Positions 11,371 through 23,700 are shown, counted from the stretch's first letter. The stretch is DNA of 64,000 bases from Casuarina equisetifolia (GCA_028551475.1 CM052354.1:10995172-11059171), one strand, 5' to 3'. The notes: generated by a model from the letters alone, not told the origin. A program made the numbers and translations.

Positions 11371-12992
11371 TGAACGAGTCAGCTAAATATATAATAATAG
11401 ATTGTTATCGTTTCATCTTCAAAGCTGGATTTTTTATTCACATCAGCAACATGATATAACACTCAGAATTAATGACAAGTGTGAACTTAATACGGAGCTT
11501 GCCCAATTATGTTGATACCTGAATACGTTTTCTAGGCACTTAAAAAGCTTGAAACAAGGAGGATCCTATGGACTTTTTTCAGAGTCTAAAGATTTGTTCC
11601 TTCGGGTTGTTGGAACAGTGATGAAGAAATAGGTAGCATGGAGATATAGGATGGGCTTCGTTGTCTTGCTTTTAGGCTAAGCAATCAAATGGAACCATGG
11701 GCCAAGCCCACCCTAAATTCTAGCGAGCAGAAGTGAAAATGGTGAAAGAACAAAATAGACGATGCTCTTCTGTAAAACCTATTTCTTCAGTCTTCATTTG
11801 GATAATTGACCTCTTTATTAGGAGTTTTGTATTCTTAGTTACTATCTTGGTGTATTCCTTTTTGTGCTTGCAAAAGTGAATGATTTGTCAAATGTTTTTG
11901 GCAAATACTTTTTTAGTTTTGAAACAAAACTCTTACAAAAACTTCAATAGATAAAACTAGATTTTTTAAATATTTTTGCCCTATATTCAAGTTTATAAAT
12001 ATTTAAATAGAGTATTCTATCCTAAAACTGATATTACAAGTTTTCACTCTATGTACTTATCTATGTAGTAGGAAATATTGACTTCTCATGATAGGAGATT
12101 CCTCTATGTCTAGGTTTTCTATTTTTTCTTTTTAAAGGTTTGTTGGACGGGAGGGATGAATATTATTATTTAAGATAACATATAAGTAGTGTATAATGGT
12201 TAAATGTTAGCATAGTTGTTGCATTAATAATCAATTCTCACTTTTCTTCTTTTTTCTCCGGAGGAAGGAGACTTCACATGGAGGCTTAGTTATGTTTGAC
12301 CACGGAATGAACAAAAATGAAGCATTCCACAATCAAATGGATGCAAAAGGCAATTATGATTATGACACAGAAAAGGTTGCTGAATATGCAAGCATGAATT
12401 GAGTTTCATTTATTATTTTGAACAAGCAAACCTAGTTATTATTAATTCATTTTATTCTATTTGCAGACAAAAACCATAAAGATAAATCCATTTCTTTATT
12501 CCCATGGATGAAAAGCAGAGTGTTTCTAGAATATACCACTGAAATCAAGTGCACAAAATCACGATCCTTCGTTTCTTTTTTCCTTTTGTTTTATTACACC
12601 TAAACTTTATAGATTCCAAGGAGGAGAAATTCAACCATCAACCAAATGCAATATTGCAAACAGATAAAAAACATGAAACCTACAATAATTCGTGAAATAC
12701 AATATCATTTCACGGCCAAAACCAAATGCAACAACTATGCTAACAATCGACCATTTCCCCAACACCATTCATCACATAATAATTAGAAGACAGAAAACTT
12801 AAGAATTTATAAAACCACTTTTAGAAAGCACGTCGAACTTGAAAGGAAAAAAAAAATAAACATCTAAACTCTGAAGGAAATAGAAAAGTAAGACCTGAGT
12901 TTTTTTTTTTTTTTTTTCATCTTTCTCGAATAGGTGAAAGATATACCATACCTGAACTTTGTGTATCCTCTTATTCTCCTTTTAAGAAGCGA
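11371..12992. other. Intergenic and 3' flank of the double-TIR TNL
   Basis: No gene is seen. The right end (12930-12990) resembles the 3' flank of the second TNL. The minus strand at 12980-12949 reads agaggatacacaaagttcag followed by gtatgg, and 34957-34929 reads agaggatacacagagtttag followed by gtatgt. That looks like an exon end with a splice donor in a 3' UTR. The phrase aaaccaaatgcaacaactatgctaac near 12722 also parallels 34707. The two TNL loci therefore share ancestry in their 3' flanks. Confidence 0.45.
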
Positions 12993-13364
12993 TCAAAGAA
13001 ATTGCTTTGAAGATGATGGGGTGAAGACATTTCTCTTTCCTTGTTTTATGTGTATATCTAGCCGTACATTCTGGCATATGTCTGTATGTCGCTGGAAACC
13101 ATTGGGCAAAGATTCTAATGGACATCCCCACCATTCCATAATAGCTAATTTATCATTTAGTTTGAGTTGTGAAGGGTCTCCAACCCATTCCAAAGTGCGT
13201 AAATCTTCAAAAACTTTATCATCACATGCTCCATCTTGACTAAAAGATTTGGGACAAATCATAAGAATTCTCAAATTTTTCATTTTTGAGAAGACCTCAA
13301 AATTTAATTTCTCTTGTTTTGGTAAAGGTAATTTCAGCACAATGCCTTCAACTAAATTAGTTTC
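12993..13364 (-). CDS. Exon 4: first LRR segment, truncated
   Basis: The exon opens with ETNLVEGIVLKLP, then FEVFSKMKNLRILMI and LEWVGDPSQL..LAIMEWWGCPLESLPNGFQ. This is the standard first LRR exon of TNLs and parallels 56992-56654 of the other gene. The family then continues with -PANLITLKMP-, but here the sequence switches to unrelated residues and stops at 12993. The switch point is the likely deletion junction that removed the LRR and C-JID exons. Confidence 0.7.
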   Translation of the reverse strand, partial: ETNLVEGIVLKLPLPKQEKLNFEVFSKMKNLRILMICPKSFSQDGACDDKVFEDLRTLEWVGDPSQLKLNDKLAIMEWWGCPLESLPNGFQRHTDICQNVRLDIHIKQGKRNVFTPSSSKQFL

Positions 13365-15916
13365 CTAGAATCAAGGAAAATCAGTTTAGCATGGTAGAAA
13401 AAAATTGATAGATAATTAGAAGAATTGTATAAAAAATGCTAAAAAAGTTTCCACAATAACTGCTTTACTTACAATATTACTCTTCAATACTTGAATGATA
13501 TCATCATGCTGCCATAATCTACTCCGTCCAGTAGGTTCTTCTGGAGATTCACGATGAACTATTCGTTGACCCATTTTTACTACTAGATCATGCATCTGAA
13601 TTTTTCTATTAGAGATCTTCAAGAGAGATTTTCCAATAAGAACCACAAAATTGATTTTTGGATTGTAACCAAGATATTCTAGTTTATGAATGACTTCATC
13701 TACATCATCTCCATTAAAGAAACATGCAAGATCTAAGAACAACATTTTCTGGTCATCTTCCAATCCAGCATAACTAATTTCAAGTCTATCCAAAACTTCA
13801 TCCCTACTTTTTCCTTGTAGTTCATCTCGAGCACTATTCCATGCATCCATTTGGCTATGAGTTAAGAAGGAACTAGTAACTTCAGTCATTAATTTATGAC
13901 ATAAGAAGGAACCATAAGCTTCAATAGCTAAAGGAAGGCCTCCAGCATATTTCACAATATCCCTTGACACCTCAACATAATTTCGTTCAGGGTAGCATTT
14001 TTTGAAAGCTTTGGAAATAAAGAGTTGTAAAGAATCTTCATCATTTAGCACCCCAACCTCATACGTATCATCCACACATGGCTCTAGCAAATATCTATCT
14101 CTACTTGTGATAATGATCCTACTTCCAAGACCAAACCAATCTTTTGTTCCCACTAATGCTTTTATCTGTTTACGTTCATTAACATCATCAACGACAATAC
14201 AAACTTTTTTATTGTGTACTCTATGTGCTACCATCACGGTTCCTTGATCAATAGTCCAGGTTTCTGAATTGTCCAGATTTCTTCCGTTGAGGATATCACA
14301 AATAAGTTGCCTTTGTAAATCAACCAAACTACTGGGGTTTTCTCCAACATTTCTGATAAAACTGCTAGCTTCAAATTGAGAAGCAACTTTGACATAAATA
14401 TCTTCAGCTAAGGATGTTTTACCAATTCCTCCCATGCCGTGTATTCCTATAAATCGAACATCACCATGTCCCACACAAAGTAAATCTAACACCTTCTCAG
14501 CTTGAGATTTCATTCCAATAAGTTCCTTAGAAATGTTTAAGAAATTTTGACTCCTACCACGTATTCTTTCACAAATTCTTTCAATATGTTTGATGTCGTG
14601 CCTGTCAAAAGAAATACTACTTTAGAACTAATATTCAAATACTATAAAAGTTACTTTTATAATACATCAAAATTTTAGAAACAATGTCCAAATAAAATTT
14701 ATCATGCTAATCAATGAAAAAATAAATTATAATGAGCGTACCTGGAATCTACGCGACATCCACAAATCTCAACTACTTCTTCTAAAGCAGATTTCCAGCT
14801 ATTTATTTGTCCTTCGTCAACGACTGGGTGTTGCTTGTGTTCATGAAGAGCTTCTTGCAAATGTTCCTTTACGTCGATGGGGTCCACATTGTAGAAAACA
14901 GGTAAAATTGTCGACCGACCCCCTCTCTTGTAGTCCACAATCAAGGTTAGCTCATCCAAGCACCCTTCAGAACTAAAGTAATTCTTTGAGATCACAACTA
15001 TCACGTATCGAGATTCCTGTATAGCTTTAAAGTTCTGTTCAGAAGGATAATTTCTTCGTGGTAGCCCTTCATCATTGTCTTTGAAGACACTGATGCGTTC
15101 TTTTTCTAGGATGGATCGTAGATGGTTCGTAAAACCGGCGTCTGAACCGTGAAAACTGAGGAAAACGTCGTATGCCCATTCTAGTGTCGAAGATGAAATA
15201 GGTCTCTGACTACATACACCAGCTCTTTTGCGAACACGGCTTGATAAGTGACCACTCAATCCCTTAAATACCAAAGCACAAATTTCTTGAATGACTGAGA
15301 ATTCGTCCCTGTGAAAAAGATACTATTTCTGAAGAAATACCCAAATAAATTGAAGGATCATGCTAATCAATGAAGTAGTCAATCAATTTCAATGTAGGAA
15401 ATTACAGTTATTATACCTGTCAGGGATAAACCACCGACTACGAACCCAAGCCACTTGGTGCAAAGCAGATCCCCATGCTCTAATCTCCCCCATAGAAACC
15501 TCCAGTTGTTTCCTTGCTCCAAAAAAATCTACTCCAAACTGACCTGCTACCCTTTGTAAGTCTTTGGGCCTCACGCAATAGTAAATAGGCAAAACTTCCA
15601 GGCGTTTCTCATTCACGTGTTTCATGATCTTCACTAACTCTCTCAAGCACCACCTAGAAGAAGCAAAATCAGATGAGATTACAACGATCGCGTACCGTGA
15701 TTCGGATATTGCACTTAATATCCCATCTACAACAATTTCTCCTAGCTCCTGAGTTTCAACGTCCATGAAGACGGTGATGCCTCTCCCTTCCAAAAAGTCT
15801 CGTAGATTGGATGTAAAAGTGTTTCGGGTGTCAGGGCCGCGGAAACAAAGAAAAACATCGTATGTGCATGGAGGTGCTGCAGATGATGAGGTTGTCCGAG
15901 TGGTCATGGACGCCAT
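12993..15916 (-). CDS. TIR-TIR-NB-ARC resistance protein, truncated LRR (spliced)
   Basis: An intracellular immune receptor of the TNL class. My model has four exons: 15916-15417, 15308-14742, 14601-13473 and 13364-12993. Each junction shows a donor GT and an acceptor AG, and reading frames join without a break. Exons 1-3 sum to 2,196 nt (732 codons) and the total is about 855 residues. Order is TIR 1, a short helical linker, TIR 2, NB-ARC, then only the first LRR-type segment. A normal TNL would continue with several hundred residues of LRR and a C-JID, which are absent here. After SLPNGFQ the sequence departs from the family pattern and stops at 12993. It may be a truncated receptor or a pseudogene; expression data would decide. 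An upstream in-frame ATG at 16060 exists, but MASM at 15916 sits at the usual TNL position. Confidence 0.75.
13473..14601 (-). CDS. Exon 3: NB-ARC domain
   Basis: The nucleotide-binding switch of the receptor. It shows the P-loop GMGGIGKTS, kinase-2 KVCIVVDDV, RNBS-B GSRIIITSRD, GGLPLAI, an RNBS-D-like LFLDLACFFNG, and an intact MHD motif (QMHDLVVKMGQR). An insertion relative to the other TNL lies after GGLPLAIEAYGSFL. The donor is AATATT/GTAAGT at 13473/13472. All ATP-binding motifs look usable, so by sequence this domain is not obviously dead. Confidence 0.85.
14742..15308 (-). CDS. Exon 2: linker plus second TIR domain
   Basis: The acceptor tttcacag at 15313-15309 opens onto DEFSVIQEICALVFKGLSG. 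This corresponds to the start of a normal NB exon (compare YESKIIREICREILVGLNRR in the other TNL, from 58193). Instead of proceeding to NB-ARC it runs straight into YDVFLSFHGSDAGFTNHL, a second TIR. That TIR has ESRYVIVVISKNYFSSEGCLDELTLI and LPVFYNVDPIDVKEH. The CLDEL glutamate is present. The TRxxF part of box 1 is altered to SDAGF, and there are small deletions. The exon looks like a fusion of an NB-exon start with a TIR exon, as unequal exchange between neighbouring TNLs would produce. Confidence 0.8.
15417..15916 (-). CDS. Exon 1: first TIR domain
   Basis: After a Ser/Thr-rich leader the exon reads YDVFLCFRGPDTRNTF (TIR box 1), ITVFMD, then ESRYAIVVISSDFASSRWCLRELVKI (box 2) and LPIYYCVRP (box 3). 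The glutamate in CLREL is the position reported as catalytic in plant TIR NADases, so it is potentially active. The exon ends at a CAG/GTATAA donor with two spare bases that join the first base of the next exon as an Arg codon. The usual TNL box 3 reads PIFYxVDPSxVRxQ. Here it is PIYYCVRPKDLQ, a clear divergence. Confidence 0.85.
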
Positions 15917-16060
15917 TGAAGACTCAGAAGCTTGCTTGGAAAGAAGGCTTGGACAGTAAGGAATTTTCCACACTATTTCAGGTTTACATTCTTGAATTTC
16001 TCTCTCCTTCACGTTCTTCAAGGATTCTCTTGAGCCCCGATCTTTCCGACCTGGACCCAC

Positions 16061-17539
16061 TTCCTGAGCTTGCAGGTCTGCTGTAGTCGACCGGCTTCAA
16101 CCTTTCCTGATATTATCTGGACCTTAGCTAATAGTTCAGCCCTCTCTTAACCAATGCGATCAAGAGTCTCATTAGAACTAAGCATTGAGAGACACACTCT
16201 CAAACATTTACACAAGCGTGCGCCACCTCAAAACATTACACGAAGTAAAAAGCAGCATTTGTATCCCAACCCAAGTAATGAGAGGATATCCCTAAACCTG
16301 CGACCACACCTTACAACGTTAAGATGAAATTTACAATAATAACAAACTTGTCATGTTTTATAAAAAGTAAAAAAAAAAAAAAAACTTGTTTGATCTTTAA
16401 AATTAATTTTTATAGAAACAGATAATGTATCCAAACAAATTGTAAGCACGGTGCACCTGCACTATGTGTCATAAACAAATTTTATTCACAATTATTTGAT
16501 TGTTATCACAAATAAAAAGATCGTGGAGACTCTCTCTGTTCATACAAAGACCCTCAGAGGTTCCTGTTGAGAAATGATTTTGACAGGATGTTTCCCACGC
16601 CTCACAGGCGTTACCGCTTACACAAGGCCAGATCCTCATCCTCATGGATGCAAGCCTCTGACAGCTACTATAGCCTTTGACAGCTGGGTTGTGTCACACC
16701 AGTACCATTTTTTGGACGTTAGCGGATGCGTTTATGGGCTTAGATTGCAAGTGTGAGACTTGGTCAATGCTCATCTCCGCACACGCTTGTATCCGTGGCT
16801 TCCTTGGGCAAAGCTCACCTTTTCTCGATCGCCGATAAAGTCTAGCCTTTTTCGGAGACATGGCTTGGGTTTTCTTTTCTATATCCTTCAGACTGCAATG
16901 GTCTAGAAAGTGCAGTAGCCACGTTAACTTCTAAAGCTCCATGTCAGCAGACTCATAAGGATAAATAAGCAGCCTAGCAGTTATTTTGATTAAATAGTTA
17001 AAAGTTGTTAAGAGTCTATTGACTTATGCTAATAAGCTGTTAAGCAAAATTAGTTACAAGGGTTAATAGTTATAAATAGAATAAGAACTTGAGTTAGGAG
17101 ATAAGCTTATTGTTAGTAAAATTTTGTTGTTAAGTAGAGAGAGGTTTTGGATTCCCTTGAAATAATCCCACCAATTGTATGTTTTCAATTTCTTTCAAGA
17201 TTAGGTTTAATGTCAAGCTTTGTTTTTTGATTAATCCCAAAATGAGATTATGGCTCGCTGCACAGACACGCCTGGCTTTCTTCTTCTGATAACTGAAAAA
17301 TTAGTAGATGATTCCATCTATGAGTTATGGAGTCTACAAGTCGAAAACCAGCTCCTCGGAAAGAATAAGATGGGTTATGTAAAGGGAAATTATCCGTAAA
17401 CAAAAACCAACCCAAAGAAGTGGATGCTTTGGGATCAGTTTAAGCTAGCTTGAGGAAGTCTATAGATATAGGCCTTTAGTCATGTTTATTTCTTGCACAA
17501 CTGATACACAATTTATATGAGGAACTCTTACCAATATGA
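16061..17539. other. Upstream region of the double-TIR TNL; LTR-like stretch
   Basis: No gene is seen. From 16560 to 16930 the base composition is more balanced than the flanks and unlike nearby repeats; its source is unknown. From about 17007 to 17220 the text resembles a copia-type LTR (tgttaagagtc start, tataaata near 17070, agagagg and a ctttcaaga end), possibly a solo LTR with unclear borders. Confidence 0.3.
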
Positions 17540-17790
17540 CTCGGAACAATTAGATATCGGGTAGAATATGAGCTCATCAAAGAAAAACCTAAACCTCTAA
17601 TCTTGTCGGAGGGAGATGCATACCTTCATGGCCTGATTTGAGGAGATCAATCTCTATTTCATTTATTAATTAAAAAATGTTTACAAGATTTCTTTTTTTT
17701 TTTCTATTTATATACATAATAAATGGATTTAACCTAACACTACTTGACCCGTCCCACATACCGGTAATATATTATTTTCTTTTAACGAAA
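17540..17790. repeat. Dispersed repeat, copy 1
   Basis: Resembles 25480-25700 in the same orientation. Shared text includes agctc(a/c)tca-aagaa and acctctaatct/acctctagtct, an -atgcatacct- or -acacatacct- block, and an AT-rich segment ending -taacactactt- or -taatactactta-. No coding content. Confidence 0.5.
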
Positions 17791-17849
17791 GTTATTCTTA
17801 AGCTTTCCAAATTCAAAAGAAACCGAATAGTTAAGACTTAGTAAAAAAG

Positions 17850-18070
17850 TGTTGGTGCCTATAAGGCAAGAGTTATATGCAGCAACAATCTATGGAGCCT
17901 AATTAGGCTATGCGTTTTATTATGAAATATTCTTGTGATTATGTAATATTTTCCATTTATTGTAACCCATACATAGACTAGGAATCAAGCCTATAAATTG
18001 AGGTTGTCTCTTGTATAGTGTAATTCAATATAATATAGCATTCCTTCAATCTCTAGTCTCCAAATTTACA
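17850..18070 (+). repeat. Copia 5' LTR
   Basis: About 221 bp, with TG..CA ends and directly adjoining a primer-site-like sequence. It includes tataaattgagg near 17992, a probable TATA region. Confidence 0.7.
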
Positions 18071-18479
18071 TGGTACCCAAGCCAATTCATCTTTGAGACC
18101 TATCGCTTCTGCCCTCTCATTTTTGGCCATCATTTATTCTTCGACCGTCTCTTTTTTTTGGGCCATCATTCACTCTTCGACCATTATTCACACCCAGACA
18201 GTCATTTTTACAACCCCGCTTATGCTCACCGTTTTAGGCTTTTTTCTTTTTCGTCCCCACACTTTTACCCTATTTTACTTCTTCCACCATATTTTCACAA
18301 ATTACTTCATCACCCCAATTTCCCAAATCCCCAATTCCCAAACCCTAACCCTAACCCCAATTTTCCTCCACCGTCGACCGCCCTGTCTACCGCCTCTGAA
18401 TCTACCACCAACCCTACCACCACCCTCGCACCCTGCAACCCATATAGCCTCTCCGCTGCCGATCTTCAACCGGTCAGCA

Positions 18480-19021
18480 TCGTCTCCGTCAAACTCACCG
18501 GAGAATTGAACTAGGCAATTTGGACCGACCAAGTGAAGACCGTCCTCCTTGCCTGCAACAAAATGAGGTTCCTCGACGGCACCCTCTTGTGTCTTGTCGT
18601 CAACGGCGATGAAGCCAAACGATGGGAGCAGTGCCACGCTGTTGTGAAAACGTGGCTTATCAATTTTGTAGAACCCACCCTCACCAATATGGTTACCCGT
18701 CTCACCGTCACTGAAATTTGGTCTGTTTTGGAGGAAAGCTTCGATAAGGTCACTGTAACCCAAAAATTCAGCCTCCAAGAGGCCATCAATGACCCGAAAC
18801 TCCCTAGTAGTGCCATTAGACCAAAGCTCACCAATTTCTTCGTCCGGCTTCAAAACCTTTGGGGCAAACTTGAATCTCACCGAGCCCCCATCCACTACAC
18901 CTACAAAAAATACGATTGCGGCATCAATTCCCATCTTTAGGCTCGCGGTCAGAAAGACAAGGCCATGAAATTCCTTCTCGGCCTCCCATCAGAGTTTCAG
19001 ACACTCCGTTCATCCATCCTC
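18480..19021 (+). pseudogene. Copia gag, part 1
   Basis: The frame reads VKLTGELN-stop-AIWTDQV..LLACNKMRFLDGTL, then EIWSVLEESF. This matches the copia gag pattern L.G.NY..W...........FLDG and ..W..L...F. A further stop follows GINSHL, and the frame then reads KFLLGLPSEFQTLRSSIL until it is cut by the solo LTR at 19022. Removing the insertion and one target copy lets the text resume in the same frame as LPTLAKTYAMAKHD at 20741, which supports one original gag. In-frame stops make it non-functional. Confidence 0.75.
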
Positions 19022-20729
19022 TGTTGGGTTTTATGGCTTAACAAGAAGGGGGGTTGAATTGTTCTTGTACCAAAAATTATGCTTTCGTTTTTCTTAAATA
19101 ATTTAATCAAACAATTCAGCAATTTATATGATAATAAGTAATCAAACAAAATTATTTAAGCAAGTAAAGAGTAAGAGAATCAACACCCAATTTACCATAG
19201 TGGTTCGGCACTCTATCTTAGAGTCCTACGTCCACCCTCTTCTCCTTCAATCTAACCGATTGAAGTCACCTTTACTCAACCTGATTAGGAGAATATGTTC
19301 TCCCTAATCCAAATAATTCCTTCTCAAAGGAATTATCAAGTCCGAAATACAAATAATGATCAAAAGATCATATATAATAACAAATCCCCAAATAATATGT
19401 TAGTTTATGGGATATTGTTAATTAGAGGAGCTATTCAAACAAATATATCAAGATACAAAGCTCCTATCACAAAATCCCCAATTTGAAGAAATTAAGGTTT
19501 TGGATTTTCCTCAAAATTTATGTGCAGAAAATGTTTATAAGTGAAATCAGCACATAAATAATGTTATACAAGCTATGATTGAAGATATAATCGAAGATCA
19601 AACCAAATAATCGAATATCACCAAGCCCTTATGAATCACCAAATGATGAACAATCTCGAATCATATGGTAAGTAAGATTAATAGATTTTCTTCACAAAGA
19701 GAACGCTTCAAATAGATGTCAATCATTAAGAGAAAATCTTCACGCACACATCTCCTTTAAATAGAAGCAGATCTAGGGCTTTTCTTTGAATCAAACCTGA
19801 ACCATAACCTTTTTCCCGTTAGGAATAGTAGGCTATCTATCAAATCAGCCTCATATCAGCCTTCAGATTCGGAATCTGACCGTTCTGACAGCCTATCTCC
19901 TTCAGATTCCTCCCGTTGAGGTTTCGGCATTTGAGAGAAGTGAAGGCAGCATCGGGGAGAAGTGAAGTGGCTAGTGGCTAGTGGCTAGGGCAAGCTCGTC
20001 GAAGAATAAATACCTCTTATGTGCCCTTAAGTGAGACAACGTCGTGGCCAGAAAACGTAATAAGGAAGCTTCAATTATGATCAAGACGACACCGTAACAC
20101 GGAAGCTTCAATTATGATCAAGACGACACCGTAACACGAAAGCTTCAATTATGATCAAGATGACACTTAACACGAAAGCTTCAATTTTGATCAAGACGAC
20201 ACCGTAACAAGGAGCAGGATCGGGCTAATGTGAACTTGGGCCGCACCCATATTGTCTCAGTCCAGCAGCAAAGGTCCAGTCCAATGATAACATATTCAGC
20301 AGGTATACACGGTCCAATATCAACAAGGTTAAAAAATATGATCTTTTACAAAGTTCATATTTTGATGTATTGCATATATTGATTTTGAACTAATATTAAC
20401 TTAGAGTTAATGTTCCTCATGTTCCTGCAATTTCATCAAACCCAGTATCAAATTCCTAAAATAAAATATATTCAAATATTTTATATTTCTTAAAGAAATA
20501 TTCAAATAATCAACATATATTTGAATATATGTCACAATAACTTTAAGAATATATTTTATAAGGAAATGTAGGAACTCGATTACTTTATAATATCATTAAT
20601 TGATATTATAATTTGTACACCTTTTACTTCCTATAGTTTTTTTTTTTTGCACATTTAGAAAAACATATTTTGAGAATTGATATTTACAAGAAAATATTTT
20701 CAGTCACAACAAAACCCTATTTTCCAACA
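19022..20729. mobile_element. Solo LTR nested in copia gag
   Basis: 1,708 bp, opening TGTTGG and closing CCAACA as short terminal inverted repeats. It is flanked by a 5-bp direct duplication TCCTC (19017-19021 and 20730-20734). No internal retroelement coding is present, so it is best read as a solo LTR left by LTR-LTR recombination. The phrase gtggttcggcactc..cctacgtccacc inside is common in plant LTRs. Intact ends and an exact target duplication show it arrived after the host copia element. Confidence 0.85.
20064..20215. repeat. Four-unit 37-bp tandem array inside the solo LTR
   Basis: Units begin at about 20064, 20101, 20138 and 20174, each with gaagcttcaattatgatc followed by aagacgacaccgtaacac with small changes. 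The third unit is one base short. LTRs often carry such subrepeats in the enhancer part. Confidence 0.9.
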
Positions 20730-20734
20730 TCCTC

Positions 20735-23700
20735 CCCTGGAAAGAGCTTCCTACCTTGGCGAAGACGTACGCCATGGCCAAACACGACATTGCTTAGAGG
20801 TCCCCTTCCCCCGGCAAGCCACTCTCTGGAGATCTTCCAGCGTTCTAGGCTTCCTGGACACTCGGATCCTCTCAGCGCACGGGGGAACCCATCCCCGCAA
20901 CGCCTGCCTACTCACACCATGGGCCGGCCCTGACCCGTGGCCCCTCACGCGGCCCTCGTCCTTCCTCTCATGGGCCAACCTGATCCAAGCTTTTTTGTAA
21001 TCACTGCTAAAAGCCAGGCCACGTTCAAGAATCATGTTTCCTGATCGTGGGCTACCCGCCCAACTGGCAGCCCAGGCAACGTCCTAGCGCAACCCGCAGG
21101 CTAGCTGGGCCTACACCTTTGGCCCACAATGTTGAAGCCCATGATTCACATGGGCCCCCTAGTTTTGGGCCCTCTAGCCCGCTTGCCTATGACCACCCCC
21201 ACAAGCCCACTCATTTTTCTAACCCGCCCATGATTTTTAATTCTGGTGCAGGTTCTTCAAGCCCATCTTTAACGGGCCCTCCCAACTCATATGGTGGGTC
21301 AAATAGGCTTCAATTGACCCTTGATCAACAACAACGTCTCCTCCATCTCCTCAATCTAGCTAGCCCTACTAATTTGGGCCCCTTTACAAGTATTGCTTCA
21401 TCTCACTTACCTATTTCAACTTCTTGGATTATTGATTCTTGGGCAAACGACCATATCGCTTGCGATTTAAATATTTTACATTCATATTATCCATGTGTCA
21501 CCCTAATATCAATTACCCTCCCTGATCGCTCTACGAGCCATGTAACCCACATTGGCACATTTAACCCTAATCCCTCCCTATGCCCCACCCATATACTTTA
21601 TGCTTCTTGTTTTTGGCACAATTTATTATCTATTAGAAAATTAACCCGTGACAATAATTGTGTCGCACTTTTTTTTGATGAATTTTGTGTTTTTCAGGAC
21701 CATACGACTGAAGCTCTGATCGGGCTAGGCAGGGCTGACCGGGGTCTTTATTTTCTTTGTGCTTCAATTCCATCGCATTTTCATTCAGCTTTTACTCGTT
21801 TTTTCCATTCCGTCCAAGATAATGTTTGTACCCCACACTCAAATTTTATTTGTAACGCTTGTTTTATCAATAATAATTATTTTCTTTAACATCAACGACT
21901 TGGTCACTCATCATTAAAAAATTATTTAGCTCATGGAAAATCCATTTCTTGTCCTTCCAATTTCTCATGTTCCATTTGCCCTTTGGCCAAACAAACACAG
22001 TTGGTTTTTCCTGATCATCACATTAAAACATCCACTCTTTTTGAATTGGTCCACATGGATGTTTGGGGCCCTCATCGAACTCCCACCCATGACGATGCAC
22101 GTTATTTCCTGACCATTGTCGATGATTTTTCCAGGGCCACCTAGACATTTCTTCTACAATTTAAGAGTCAAGTTTTGTAAGAAATTCAACATTTCATCTC
22201 TCTCATTCGTTCCCAGTTTGGCCTCCTTGTCAAATGGATTCATTCTGACAATGGTACTGAATTTTTTTCAAATGAATGTCAGTCTTTCCTCTCTCACCAC
22301 GGGATTGTTCATGAAACATCTTGTGTTCACACTCCACAACAAAATGGTGTTGTTGAACGCAAACACCGCCACCTCCTTGATGTGGCTCGTGCCTTGATGT
22401 TTCAGGCTTCTATCCCATCTCCGTTTTGGGGGGAATGCCTCCTCACTGCTACCCACATTATTAATCGTCTTCCCTCCTCCACTCTAAATGGTGTCAGTCC
22501 TTTTGAACGTCTGTTTGGAAAACCACCCATCATTGAACACCTTCATGTGTTTGGTTGTCGTTGTTTTGCCACCACCCTTGGTCCTCGTGACAAATTCAAT
22601 CCTCGTGCCACCCCTTGCATTTTTATGGGTTACCCTTCTTCACAGAAGGGTTACCGCCTCTATGATCCTTCCTCTCACAAATGTTTTGTGAGTCGTGATG
22701 TTATTTTTCAAGAGCACATTTTCCCCTTTTTCTACTACTCTGGCCCCGCCCAGCTCACTTGCCACTTCGGATCCAGCTCTACAGTTTGATGATTCACATA
22801 CTTCATCCTCTCTACCCGTTGATGTCCCTGACCTCTCCGATCATCCTCCTCCGGCTGAACCCTCTCCCACCACTATCTCATCCGACACTCCTTCTGATCT
22901 TCCTGATACCACCTCCGACACTTCCCTTCGTCGTTCTAGCCGAACCCCTCACCCTCCCATTTGGACCTCTGATTACCTTTGCCCTACTCTCCCTTATACC
23001 TCTTCCACCTCTCTTTACCCTATTTTCAACTATGTTTCTCTCCATCACTGTCACCTTCAATACCACTACTTCATTGCCACTATATCTGCCATCCCTAAAC
23101 CCACCTCTTTTCACGAAGCCATCACCAACCCCAATTGGGTTACTGCCATGGATAATGAGATCACTGCTTTGGAGGCTAATCATACTTGGGATGTGGTCCC
23201 TTTGCCCTCTAATCGTCGTCCAATCGGTTACAAGTGGGTTTATAAGGTGAAGTATTGTGCTGATGGTTCTATTGAGAGATACAAGGCCCGCCTTGTGGCC
23301 AAGGGTTTTAGCCAATGTGAGAGGATTGATTTTCAGGATACCTTCTCCCCCACTACGAAGCATGTCATTGTTCGCCTCATTATTATCATTGCTTCTGTAC
23401 ATCACTGGACCCTTTTTCAGATAGATGTTCAGAATGCCTTCATGGCAATCTCTCTGAGGAGGTTTATATAGAGCTTCCTCTCGGATTTTGCACTTAGGGG
23501 GAGCGCATGGTATATCGACTGCGAAAATCCTTGTATGGATTGAAGCAGGCCTCCTGTCAGTGGAATGCCACTTTCACTTTTGCTTTGCTTTAGCACGGTT
23601 TCTCTCAATCTCGTCATGATTATTCATTATTCACCAAGTCTTAAGGCAGCTCCTTTGTGGCATTGTTGATATATGTTGATGATATTTTGATTACTGGTAA

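Noticed and set aside
18341..18358. Telomere-like aaccctaaccctaac
   Set aside because: Only two to three units inside the copia leader; too short for an interstitial telomere.
18302..18934. Long minus-strand frame of 210 residues
   Set aside because: It is antisense to copia gag, has a low-complexity glycine/arginine/valine texture and no family; a shadow frame.
20751..21035. GC-rich overlapping frames as a host gene
   Set aside because: They lie in the gag-pol linker of the copia element; the GC-rich composition yields open shadows in several frames.
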